A DNA stretch of 64,000 nucleotides from Purshia tridentata. Lineage: Eukaryota > Streptophyta > Magnoliopsida > Rosales > Rosaceae. Shown piece after piece: positions 52,332 through 63,307 of the stretch; within the stretch, counting starts at the first letter, position 1; each line of letters begins with the position of its first letter. The notes beneath the pieces were generated by a model that worked only from the letters and a program-made list of their open reading frames with translations, searched no databases and was not told the DNA's origin. The stretch spans positions 25,596 through 89,595 of the forward strand of contig QANT01005285.1 in assembly GCA_003254885.1 (NCBI GenBank), in the 5' to 3' direction. The translations under genes and the position numbers were made by a program.

Positions 52332-53330
52332 ATTATTGATGGAAGTAGTCTTCAAGCTTCACTATATTGAATTCCAATTTATCATCAAATCACTTTAATT
52401 CCTAGTAAGAAAATCCAAATCATATAATATAATAATGCTCGCAACTCCAAGTCTTCATGATCAGCAAATTGTGATCACATTTACAAACATTTTAAGAATA
52501 CTATTAACAGAATTAAGGATAGCTCTTCTAACAAAACCCTCCACAATGCATAAAATTGAGTGTTGTGAAACTTATATTATGCCACAAAGATGGGCTTCAT
52601 TTTATATATTATGCCACTCTATATGTATTTTGATGTGGGCTGTAGCCCAGGTGATTTCTATTCTACTTCTTTCTAAGTATCCTAGTCCAATGTTGATGTT
52701 GTTATTGTTCTTCTTCTTCTTCTTCCCTGGCCCATTTTTGAATCCTGGGTCCACCCGTGAGGCAGGACCCGAAGAGTGAAATTTTTTTGGCCTTTTGGGA
52801 AGGGAGAAGAAGCTAGACGTTGTGGATGTTACTAGAAACACCAAACACTATCATAGTATCATACTTCATCACACACTGACACATGTACTACTCGTATCCT
52901 TTATCATAGTATCCCTATTCCCTTTGAGAATCTTGAGATTGATATATCTCTTAAAAGCTAGCAGCAGCTTCTAGATCCTTCCCTCAACATACACCATATA
53001 AATAACGATACATGTCCAGAATACCTTGTAATTCTTAACTAGCTAGAATTGAACCTTGGAATTTCCATAAAGATCTCCTCCTAGCTTATATATTGACCCA
53101 GATGAATCCATCTCTCTCGCTCTCTCTAAAACATCACTCACAGAGACATGCTATGAATACATATTAATTGAATATTTTTTCCAGGAAAAAATTAAATTCA
53201 AAAGAAGACATATGTATATGGAGCACTAGATCGAGGTACCTGGAGCTGGAGTAGTCAGATTCCTCCTCTTCGAGAAAGTCACCTGCCTCGCTGGTAAGTT
53301 GTCAATCTTCTGGATCTTGATCTTGTTCAT

Positions 53331-54310
53331 TCTATTCAACATCAAAATTAAACAAAACCCAAGTTCACATACTGATTTACTCAAACAGAGTGTGCACAAA
53401 TGGAACAATTTTCAAATTTTAAAGAAAACCCAGAAAACATACATAGTTATAAGACAGAAAAATTAGCGAGTTTAATTTCCTTTTTTTTTTTCTCTTTTTT
53501 TCGTTTACCTTTTTTGGGAGGAATTAGCTGATGAAGGTCTGGTCTCAACAGAATTAGTCTGGCAGCGAACCGTGGAGAGAGAAAACAGAGAAGGAGGCTG
53601 TCCGTTCCAGAAAGGAAAGTACTCTTTTCCCCTCTTATGGGAAATAAGGACAATCGCTTTCTTTATTATCTTCTGCTTTTCTTTGGGAAATTAGTCGGTT
53701 TATTTTTCTCTGTACTATTTTCGTTTACCTTTTTTGGGAGGAAGATGATGAATTATGTGACCAGAGCGGCGAACTGTAGTAAATTCAAGAAAGTAGAGAA
53801 TAATTTCCTTTTATGGTAAATCAATGACATCGTCTATCTTTATTATATATTATCCTCTGCTTTTCTTAATATTCTCGAATTGATTGGACGGAGATCAATG
53901 CACTTGAGGTGATGGATGCGATCTCCACCGTCTATTTGTAAGGCGGCAAAAGATGTGATATATATACATTTTTATTTTCTCCATTTGAATTAGTATATAG
54001 ACATGGAAATTGACTCTAGGGGGGACAAGTTATCATTATCTTAAAAAGAAAAACATTTTTTTTACGAATCAGGCTCAGAAAACTTAACAAAATCCTCGAT
54101 GAGATGCTGATCATTCCCAAAATGAGCCTGAGTGCCCCACATCTTAAACCCCATCCGCAACAAAATTCTTTTTTCTTGCTTTGTTCTATGAAATTTGACC
54201 ATAACAGTTTTCCACATTTTTTCCAAAACCCTCTTTTCAAGTACAACAATCAATTACATAAAATAGGGTCTTATGTAATAAATAATTTACAACAAGTATA
54301 TTATGCTAAA
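53331..54310 (-). promoter_or_regulatory. DAM-d upstream region
   Basis: Leader blocks occur at about 53505-53600 and again at about 53725-53790; GATCTCCACCGTC is at 53920-53932. Unlike DAM-a, b and c, I see no CACGTG G-box or ctgctgag-tggc block here. The tail matches the 14.6-14.8 kb orphan region. Confidence 0.5.
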
Positions 54311-54456
54311 TGCATTACACAATATCGCCTGAAAGTCTCCAATTTTATAACAAACTAAGGCAGGCACGACATACCAATTACTCTACATGTTCACTAATTA
54401 CCATATATAATATATATATATATATATATTCATATACTTCCATCTTTCTCCACACT

Positions 54457-57123
54457 CTAGCCAAAGAAATGAAGCCTGAAATTTAAAGAAAAATTGATAA
54501 GCAATTTCATTAAATATCAAGTCAAAAGGAAATATAAGCATCTTAACATTACGTACGATAATCAACATCAAAATTACGATAGAAAAAAAATTATGAATAC
54601 TAAATGCTTAACTTTTAGTGCTAATTTTAAAAAATAGATTTAATAGTTAAAATAGTATGAGAATTGTAGATTATCCATTTGTAATCAATTTCTTTTCACT
54701 TGCATTTTCCTCTTAAATCACTCTACTCATCCCATAAATTCAAATTTCTATCTTTCTACGTACTCCAATTACAATCTCCTGTATTGTATGTGGTATTTAT
54801 GAGATAAAGGTAAACGAGGGTTTACATGTATCATTTTATTGATACTTGATTTATTTAATTATAGTATGTATATATATATATATATATATATATTCTAATG
54901 TGGGATCCCATATATACTTTTATTTGTGAGATCCCTCATGAGACCAACTACATATAGTATTTCAACGATCCGAACTGTCTAATCTTTAGGTCTCTATTTA
55001 AAGATTATCTGTGCAAACAATTAGTCAAATCGGAAATCATTTGCCTATCTAACTTTGATCAAACTAATAGACGAATCAAATATCTTTCATGAAACCGTTT
55101 ATTTGTTGGATCAAACTTAGATGGGTAAATAGTTTCTGATTTGGCTAATTTTTTGCAAGAATGATCTATGAATAGAGACATAAAAAATAGATGGTTCGGA
55201 TTGTTGAAAAATTACATGGAGTGGGCCCATTCGACCTATCCCACACTAGAAGGTGGTTGTGTATATATATATATATCTTCTAAAAGAGAAAATTCAAGGC
55301 AAAGCTCACCCCAGTTTGAGAGATAACGTGTCTGACTCTGAGCAGTCATCCTCTAGCGAAGGATCACTATTGCAGTCGGTGACATTTGTGGCAGACTCGG
55401 ATGACATATCTTCTTCTGTAATTAAGTTATTCGACTCCATAAGGACACCTCTGTTTTCAGTGGACAACATCACCATCTATAAATTGCACAAATATCACCA
55501 AAATTTAATAAGTCTTCCCAAATAACAACAACAATAATAATAATAGATAAGTATCAAGAACAGTCATAGTGGATTACCCTCTGCCTCAAATAGTTGTTCG
55601 ATTCTCTCAGCTCAGCTCCCTGCATTTTTAGTTAGTGGGAGAAACCAAACTAATGAAAATAATAATAATAATAATCTACTACAAACACAAAACAATTTCA
55701 AACTTGTAGGATATGTTTGGTTATCATTTTCAGAGAATATATTTTGTTTTCGTTATGATATAGAGAGAAAATAAGAAAAAGAAAATACAATCTTTGAATA
55801 GAATACCCAACAATCCCTTTGGTTCTACCTCAGAAAAATTAGCTAAAATGAGAGGCTGAAAATTGTAGAATACCAAAGCTCCCTTCAAACTAACCAAATG
55901 AGTTCATTTAGAGGCTTTGGGCTTCTGTTATGTAAAAAATTACTGACCTTTCTTTCAAGTTCCATAATGTTACTCATAATTCTTTCTTCCTGAAAGTAAT
56001 GAAAGTTCTGCATTTAGATATTTCTCTATAGAAAATAGCGATGCATATATATATATATACTAGAATGGATAATGAATGCTATAATACCAGATAATGTGCC
56101 AATACACACATGTTAGTTTATCACTTGGTAGAAATAAAGAAAGTTTAGGATGGTCTCAAATTTGAACAAATGAAAATGCTTGCAGCCTTGCACATGCAAA
56201 AAAACAAAATTTAACAAATAAATTTGATGAATGTGAGAGTACTCAACATGAAAATACACTATATGTTCTTATAAAACGATTTATTAGCACAAACCTTAGC
56301 TTCAATCACCCGACTAAGTCCTGCTTCAATAATCTTTTCCAGCTTCTGCAACTCTTCAATATCCAAATTCTCAAGTTCCTCTCCCTGCATCTGCCTGTAG
56401 CAAGAAGGCATGCTCTCCAATTTCAGCACACCAATAGAAAAGAATACCTAGCCAACTTAACTCAACCATATTAATTAATTACCTTAACTGGTGGCTCTTG
56501 TCTGCAAGTTCTGTACTCAATTTGATGACATTTTCCTTCTCTAGCTAAAATGAGGAATGAAATGGTAATTTAAACTATTAATCTTAATCTTCATAATGAA
56601 AACTTATAAACAAAGAACACACAAAAAAAAATATCAAGGTAGAAGAGAAATGATTTTAAGCCATGTGAGATTAGTGCATTTAGCCAAAACAGCATTCTGG
56701 AAGCCAATGAATATGCTGTATGGAGCCTAAGTCATCATATGCATTCAGTTATCAAAACTCGACTCTCGAGATCAGACATTGCTGAAGTCTAGCTATCCTT
56801 CGATGTCATCGAAAATGATCACCAAAAACATCAACTAAAGCCTGAGCTTTGACCAATTCTAAGATAATGCTGGATTATGAACTTGGATGAAGTACGAGTC
56901 CCTTCAATAATTGGTCCACATAACAATATAACAAGCACCAATGACAAATATCTCTTTGGGAAACATGTAATGCCTCACAGCTTGATTGTAATAAAAAAAG
57001 GGAAAAGATACAAGCGTGGGAACTATTCAAGTGAACTGAATTACCTGCAGCTCAAGGGATGGCTGCTCCAATTCATCAGCATTTTTAGAGTGCGATTTGT
57101 ACCTTGCAATCACATCCTTGGTA
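54457..57123 (-). CDS. DAM: DAM-e: SVP/AGL24-clade MADS-box gene, exons 2-8 (MADS exon off the right edge)
   Basis: Seven exons: 57123-57045, 56544-56483, 56394-56295, 55989-55948, 55619-55578, 55476-55310 and 54475-54457. With the two bases owed by exon 1 they encode 170 aa of I, K and C regions without a stop. The first visible residues STKDVIARY continue the YSS end of a MADS exon. Exon 7 is 167 nt, six longer than in DAM-a and DAM-c, adding two residues in the Ser/Asp-rich tail. LSLKL is kept and the end reads LGLHFFG. Intron 1 is still running at 63.3 kb, where homology to DAM-a stops about 0.5 kb short of the expected MADS exon because of inserted sequence. Whether the gene is intact depends on sequence beyond the window. 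Intron 7 holds a MITE. Confidence 0.88.
54893..55251. mobile_element. MITE (about 360 bp) in DAM-e intron 7
   Basis: Terminal inverted repeat TTCTARTGTGGGAT at 54893-54906 and, inverted, 55238-55251. Internal gatcaaac-aatagacgaat and ttttttgcaag words recur in the diverged copy at about 61490-61800. It sits in a TA microsatellite 60 bp below exon 7 and makes intron 7 about 350 bp longer than in DAM-a or DAM-c. Confidence 0.8.
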
Positions 57124-58138
57124 CTTCACAACACAAAAGGATCAAATAATTAGGGTGTTTTCACGCATGCAGTCATAGAAGACGATGCACTCATGATAAG
57201 GAATTAATAGGTGCAAGTGAACATTAGAGTCAATTATTATCACATATGGCGGATCAAATTAAGGAATGTGACCAAACATATTACTCTGCTGAGACTTAAA
57301 TCTTGACCCACTTGCATTTGCAAACAGATACAGCACTAATTTTACAGTAAAATTGATCGGGTTCATTTTATTTTTACATAAGCCTGCCTGATACATATAA
57401 TAATGGTTATATGGATGTGCGTGTCTGTGTGTGTGTTTTTTAGCACTAATTCAAGATAAGACCAGTTTCTAGGGAAAAAGATATTCTGGGTATATGTTGG
57501 TCCAAGGCTGAACTAGAAAAGCCAATATTAATAATTATCTGCAGTTTTTTTAACTTTTGGAAGACGTTCTTTAGAAATTTTATTTCCAATTAAATTGCGG
57601 ACCCAGAATTTGATTACCAATAATAGTGCAGACCCAGAATTTGATTTCCAATAATATTGCAGACCCATGTACTTGCTTATTATAAAAAGGGAATAATTTA
57701 AAGTCATGAACTTCAATTGAATTGTGATTGTAAACAACCACTTTGAACATAAATGCAACAAAAGAACTTGTAGAATTTTTTGCAGCAAACAGTAAAAAAT
57801 AGAGGAACTACTACAGACCTAGAGATTTATACTAAACAACAATTAATTAGCGCTGTTCCAGCTAGAATTAGAAAGAGTTCAATCAACAATGGTACAGACC
57901 ATCCCAAACATGTGTTTAAAGAATGGTCCTAATTGCTGGCAAAAGCAACCAAATCTCAGTTTTGGGTCTCCAACATCATTGACCAAGGATTACAAGCAGA
58001 CTTAGCTAGCTCAAGCATGATTTTTGAGCTGATTTATAAGATACAGTTTTTTGACGGAGAAATCATATGCATAAAATGATTAAAAGATAATCAGTCCAAG
58101 AAAAAGGAAAAAAGAAAGAAAGACTAAATGGGAGAGTA

Positions 58139-58258
58139 TGAAACCATCGTGACAAGATATTTAGAATGCAAGACAAACGAAAAGTGAGAGTGTGAAACCA
58201 TCATGACAAGATATTTAGAATCCAAGACAAGCGAAAAGTGAGAGTGTGAACCATCAAA
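58139..58258. repeat. About 57-bp tandem duplication in DAM-e intron 1
   Basis: gtgtgaaaccatcatgacaagatatttagaat...gcgaaaagtgaga is present twice in a row; DAM-a and DAM-c have a single, more diverged version. Confidence 0.75.
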
Positions 58259-60424
58259 TCAACTAACTACAGCTCACCTGCTCACTTATTTAAAAAATAA
58301 AAAACTAAATGATTGGATAAGGTTCAATTTCTTTTCACATAAATTTAATATATATACGATTCTTATCTATAGACTATAAATGATATTCACACTTATTTGT
58401 TTCACACGTGTACAGAATCATGTAATTTTATACAATCTCCAAATCATTTGATACGCATCTGGAAAATAAATAGATGCCAAACATCTGCACCTAGGAAAAT
58501 TCCTATATATATATATATATATTAATGGTTATATTATATGGGTGTTAATGTCTCGTGTGTGTGCAAGGTTCTTTTAGGACTATTTCAAGCACGGATCAGT
58601 TTTCATGCTAAAGAGGTTCTTTGGGAATTTGATTTCCAATCATCTAAAGAAAGCAGAGATGCAATTTAGGTCCTACACTTCAATTTGATTGTGATTGTAA
58701 CTACTACTTTGAACAAACATGCAACAAACTCACTTGTAGAATTTATCACAGCAAACCATCGTCTTTGTTCCTAAGTTCTGGGTTTTCAACATTACATCGT
58801 CAACTCTAAGATTGGTCCCGTGTTCATGCCAACCTACCTCTCGCTCAAGCATGATACTGAGCTCATATACAGACTACTGTTTTTACTTTTCACGGGGAGA
58901 TATCATATGCATAATGAGCTAAGCTTGTGAAAATTTAAGCCTTTTGCAGGGTTTGGTTGCGCAAATCAAAATGTTTAGTCAGATTCCTTGATACACTTGA
59001 TAGCTATTCTATTGTAGAATATTATTACTTTTATAAAACCATAGGCTAAGATATTTAGAGTAAACCAAAGTCAGAGTGTGAGACCAACAAATCAACTATA
59101 AGCATAGGACTTTGAAAAATTCATATTCAAATTTGAAAAACTTTTGAGATTCTTATTCATCATTAGTCCCAAATGCATTATGGTTAATTCATTGGCTTGC
59201 TATATATGATAATTCTTTTCTTTCATCACTTAGAAATATAATTCTTTTAGTGTGGTTAAAAACAAAGTTCCATTATATGGATTGTTATTTGCACCCAAAT
59301 TTAAGATACTTTCAATTCTCATGTGTGAGGACATGGAACAATGTGATCAGATACATGCTAATCCACGAGGGGATTAAGAGATTAGTTTTTCTTATAATTT
59401 ATTCATTTTTTATCATATTCTCCTTCAAATTAGAAATTTCTTCTTCAAATACACATGAATTTATCATTTAAACAAAGCCTTAATTCACTAGAGTGGGTTG
59501 AGCATTATTTGGTGGAAGCTCCAAATGCACATGTGATGAGCCTTGGACATCTTACCATCACACATTGTGATTCATAGCATCTGGTCAACCACATAAAAAC
59601 CATCTAAATATATCTTATGAATTAGCTTTAGTTGATTTACCCACTATAAATGATGTTATTATGATCGATATCATGAACAACTCAGGAGACCAAACCAATT
59701 AACACTTATAAGTGATTATGCATGACTTTACATTTTCAATGTGAGATATTTTTGTTAGCATACTTCCATACGTGTGGAGTCACTCAAGCTTAAAAAGTAA
59801 ATTATTCATATTGGGTGAAGTGTGGCCGTTAGGGTCAATACGTTAAGCATCCACTATGATGGCTCAAACACTTATATACCATTATACAAGGCCCAACACG
59901 CGAATGGTCTGCTCTGATGGCCCAAACCTTACAAGCAACTATGCAAAACCTCACATTTTCAATCTGAAATATTTTTCTCAATCTAGAGCAACTATGCCCG
60001 TGAGAATCTCCTCTCCAATTAATATGAAACGAGAATGGAATGGCAATTCCACAGTGATCAATTCCAATTACTTCTAGTATCTCAAACAATTACTTAACTT
60101 ATTAACCAACTACCAATTCTTGTACCAACTAGCCTATCCACTTACGGCCCACCACTTCTTGTAGGGTCACCTGTGAATCTCTTCATTTGTCAACATAATT
60201 GATATCCCTCGATCTCTACCATACCCCCAACATTTCAATCCATATTCCCTAGTCTCTCAAGTATTGGATTATCCCACCCTATGCCTCTATATCCAAACTC
60301 ATCTCATAGTCGCTCTCACCTCGCAACATTTTCAAACCCAAACTAATATCTTGAAACCAGTTTTTGTCTATAATGCGCTTTGACTCAACGTCATCACACC
60401 ATTGACCAAGTGAAACTTAAAAAG

Positions 60425-60640
60425 CCAAACCAGGCAAAAAGTTCCGACACTACAGCCAACCAAACAAATCAAACAAAGCAAGAGTGCAAACTGACAAATG
60501 CACAGACTAGACTAATCAAAAGGAAACCCATCTGCTATTAACACACCAATCAAGGAAAATGGAAGATTAGAAACCCAGTCCTCAGGACACATTCCCTTCG
60601 AGCCAGCTAAGCCAACTCATGAGCAGCTGTCCGCATGTGA
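60425..60640 (-). mobile_element. 3' end fragment of a LINE-type retrotransposon
   Basis: DAM-a and DAM-c lack this segment at the matching place in intron 1. On the minus strand it starts with a conceptual AAHELA followed by a stop and LARRE. The AHELA words match the end of the RNase H region of plant non-LTR elements. A 3' UTR-like stretch of about 170 bp follows. Heavily 5'-truncated; no poly(A) boundary was identified with certainty. Confidence 0.5.
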
Positions 60641-61300
60641 TATTATGATATTAGAATGACTCTAATATCAACTGCGGACAAGAACGCAGTATTACTAAAG
60701 AGTATTACATGCTATTAATATTGATTACTTGTAGTAATATATACAAATATATATATATATATATTGCATTTTGATTATAAATAGAACTTTGATGTTAACC
60801 TTATATCAAAGATCTAAGAATTGTCCTCTCTCTTTGACTTTCACTAGCAGCCAGATAACCCTTTAATATATATGCGATAAAGACTCAAACAGAAAGTTAA
60901 CTAAAAAGAGAAAATGATCGAGTATTCATCTATAAATGTGTAATAAACGATACGAATTTGGAATTGAAGAACTTCATAAATAAAGAAGCGAAAATAGAAA
61001 AATCAAAGTTTGCATAGAGACGGTCAATAATCAAGTATCTCAAACAGCTAGGTTGTTAAAAAAAATAATAATAATTAAAAAAAAAAAGTCGTCTTTTAGA
61101 CAAGTCAAAATATTAATTAGTTATTATATATATAATGAGATAAGTAATGCTATTTATATACACTTGACTGACCATGTGGTCATATTATATGCCATATATG
61201 CAATTAATGATGGGCAAATAACTAAAATTTAAAATTCATGTCAACTATCAACTGTCACATAATTAGTTGTACCACTAGCATATACGGATTTTTTCTTGAT

Positions 61301-61471
61301 AGCATCCGCAAATTTCAAAATTTACAAATGTCCGACAAAGCATGTCTGACATAGTGTTGAGATGTGTTGCAGTCAGTTTAAATATGCTATAGCTAATTCA
61401 TGTGCCTGTGTTAGTATCGTACCCTCGATCTGTCAAACATCCGCAAATTCTGAAATTTGCGGATGCCCTCT
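61301..61471. mobile_element. MITE in DAM-e intron 1, same family as 15003-15191
   Basis: Left end agcatccgcaaatttcaaaattt, right end aaattctgaaatttgcggatgc, in inverted orientation. The centre (gacaaagc, gtgttgagatgtgt, cagtcagtt) resembles the element at 15 kb. Each terminal repeat is itself nearly palindromic (GCAAATTTC/GAAATTTGC). Confidence 0.72.
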
Positions 61472-61489
61472 AGAGAAGGACAGCTAGTA

Positions 61490-61980
61490 TGTATACATAT
61501 GGAATTTCTCACAGGGATCAAACCATATAGTATTTAAATGATCTAAACTATCTATTTTTTAAGTCTATATTCTAAGATCATACTTGTGAAAAATTAAACA
61601 AATCAAAAAACATTAAGCTATCAAACTTTGATTAAACAAATAGACGAATAAAATATTTCGATAAATACTTAAAATTGTGATCATTTAATCAACGGTTAAA
61701 TAATTTTTATTAATCTAATTTTTTGCAAGCAAAATCCTTCAAATGGAGGTACGAAAAAAGTAGACAATTCCAATTATTAAAATACAATATGAAGTAGACC
61801 CAAAAAAAATCTCACAAATAAACTTAAATATGAGAAGCCACACTTGAGAGAGAAACGGGCTACTTGTGGAAAAGAGAGAGAAAACACTGCACTGAGCAGT
61901 GTGGCCACCCTTGTTTTCTCTCTCTTCTGTAAGTGACCTGCTTCTCTCCTTCCGGGGGAGAGAAGCTTCCATATGCAATC
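61490..61980. mobile_element. Diverged relative of the 54.9-kb MITE
   Basis: Shares ordered words with 54893-55251: agtattt-aatgatc, aactatctatttttt, aatagacgaataaaatat and taattttttgcaag. Terminal repeats are not clear. A further stretch to 61980 (gagagaaac... gggggagagaag) is of unknown origin. Confidence 0.5.
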
Positions 61981-62423
61981 TACTTTAAATCCATTAAATA
62001 TTTTTAGCTAATTATTTCTTAAAGTCACCTATGTAAATCCATTTGCTTCCTTTCCCTTTCCCAGAACCAAAAAAAAAAAAATTTGGCAATCAATAAAACT
62101 TTATAGTTTCATATTATAATTTATAGATAGCAACAAAAAAGAAATTGTCAAAACTATTTGTTTCCGCAATATATATGCACTGGATAAAAACTATCATAGC
62201 ATGGAGAGTTTATTTTTCTACATATGCAGTGTTTGGGGTATTACATTGACAAGGAATCTTGCAATGCCATGTTCGGGTTAAAGAATTAAGACCACTTAGG
62301 CATGCACTTGGATATGGTAATTTACTTAAAACAAATAATTAATTACAAAAAACATATAAAGCTTATTTAAATTCTTATTCCATGTGTACCATCAATTCTC
62401 AACCTCCCTCGATCGTCTCCTCT

Positions 62424-62484
62424 CATGCATGCATGCACACGTTAGGAAAAGTAGGTTTTAGTTTGAAATTTTAATATGCATGCA
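62424..62484. promoter_or_regulatory. RY-motif cluster in DAM-e intron 1
   Basis: CATGCATGCATGCA at 62424-62437 and TGCATGCA at 62477-62484, in the same ccctcgatcgtctcctct context. The adjacent cacacgt(c/t)ag-aaaagta-gttttagtttg segment is duplicated here, which duplicated the RY motif. Confidence 0.6.
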
Positions 62485-63307
62485 CACGTCAGAAAAAGTA
62501 AGTTTTAGTTTGCACTGGTCGTCACTCATTGCCCCACTCAAAGCATATGCATATTCCCGTTGAGAATCTTGAAGCTTCGCTATGAGGTATTCCAATTTAT
62601 CATCAAATCACTTTAATTCCTAGTATGAAAATTCCAAAAAATATAATGCTAGTATTCAAATTTACGAACATTTTAACATAAGCAGGAGAAAATAATATAT
62701 ATATATTTTTTGAATTTCAAAAAGAGCTATGAGAGGTAATCAAGAAAAAGTCAACCCATATTAAATTAGCTCCTAAAAAATTCAAATATATATACCAACA
62801 AATAAAATATTAAGTGTTTTAGGAACAAAAAATATCATAAAAATGTCGATTTCATAATTAGGATGGTAAAAGGACTCAAATAGTTTTAATTTGATCTTAC
62901 AGCAGGGTCAATATATATATATTGACGGTAAAGCAAGACTTTACATATATTCCCTATATGGCATGAGATACTCTCAACACTCCTTTATGTGTGGCAGGAC
63001 TCGAGCCAATATATTGACTTTTATTGCCTGACGTGTAGTTGTTGGACTAAACATGTGAATTGTCTGCTCTGGTACCAAGACAACGTACGTTAGAGCATCC
63101 AATCCAAACCAATTGACAATAAATAAATGCTGTAAAAAAAGAGAGATTATTCTATTGAATTGTTATGATAATAATTAAGCAGCAAAACAAAGATACAAAA
63201 TCTACATGCAAGACAATTTACACATTTAGGAAGATATAATCTTCATGTAACAAATAAATTAAGAATATAATCACCAATCACTCGTAGTGTGGGAATAATT
63301 ACATGTA

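Larger units (their letters stand above)
42692..53330 (-). pseudogene. DAM-d: broken SVP/DAM MADS-box gene interrupted by a 7-kb insertion
   Basis: The MADS exon remnant runs 53330-53240. It begins [11 protein letters not shown] like the intact genes but loses about 85 bp between KRR and the DYSSS codons, shifting the frame so the end reads TTPAPG. Exon 3 remnant (42946-42880) runs through LADKSY then hits a stop. Exon 4 remnant (42800-42692) is frameshifted with an early stop. Exons 2 and 5-8 were not found. Exon remnants and intron pair with DAM-b rather than DAM-a or DAM-c. The intron is colinear with DAM-b up to 44815 and resumes at about 51972. Two lesions shared with DAM-b in exons 3 and 4 show that part of the decay predates the duplication that made both. 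Confidence 0.86.

Noticed and set aside
52435-52844. Open frames on both strands around a cttcttcttcttcttccc tract
   Set aside because: Low-complexity and repeat-derived sequence within the DAM-d intron; no domain or conserved partner in DAM-b.
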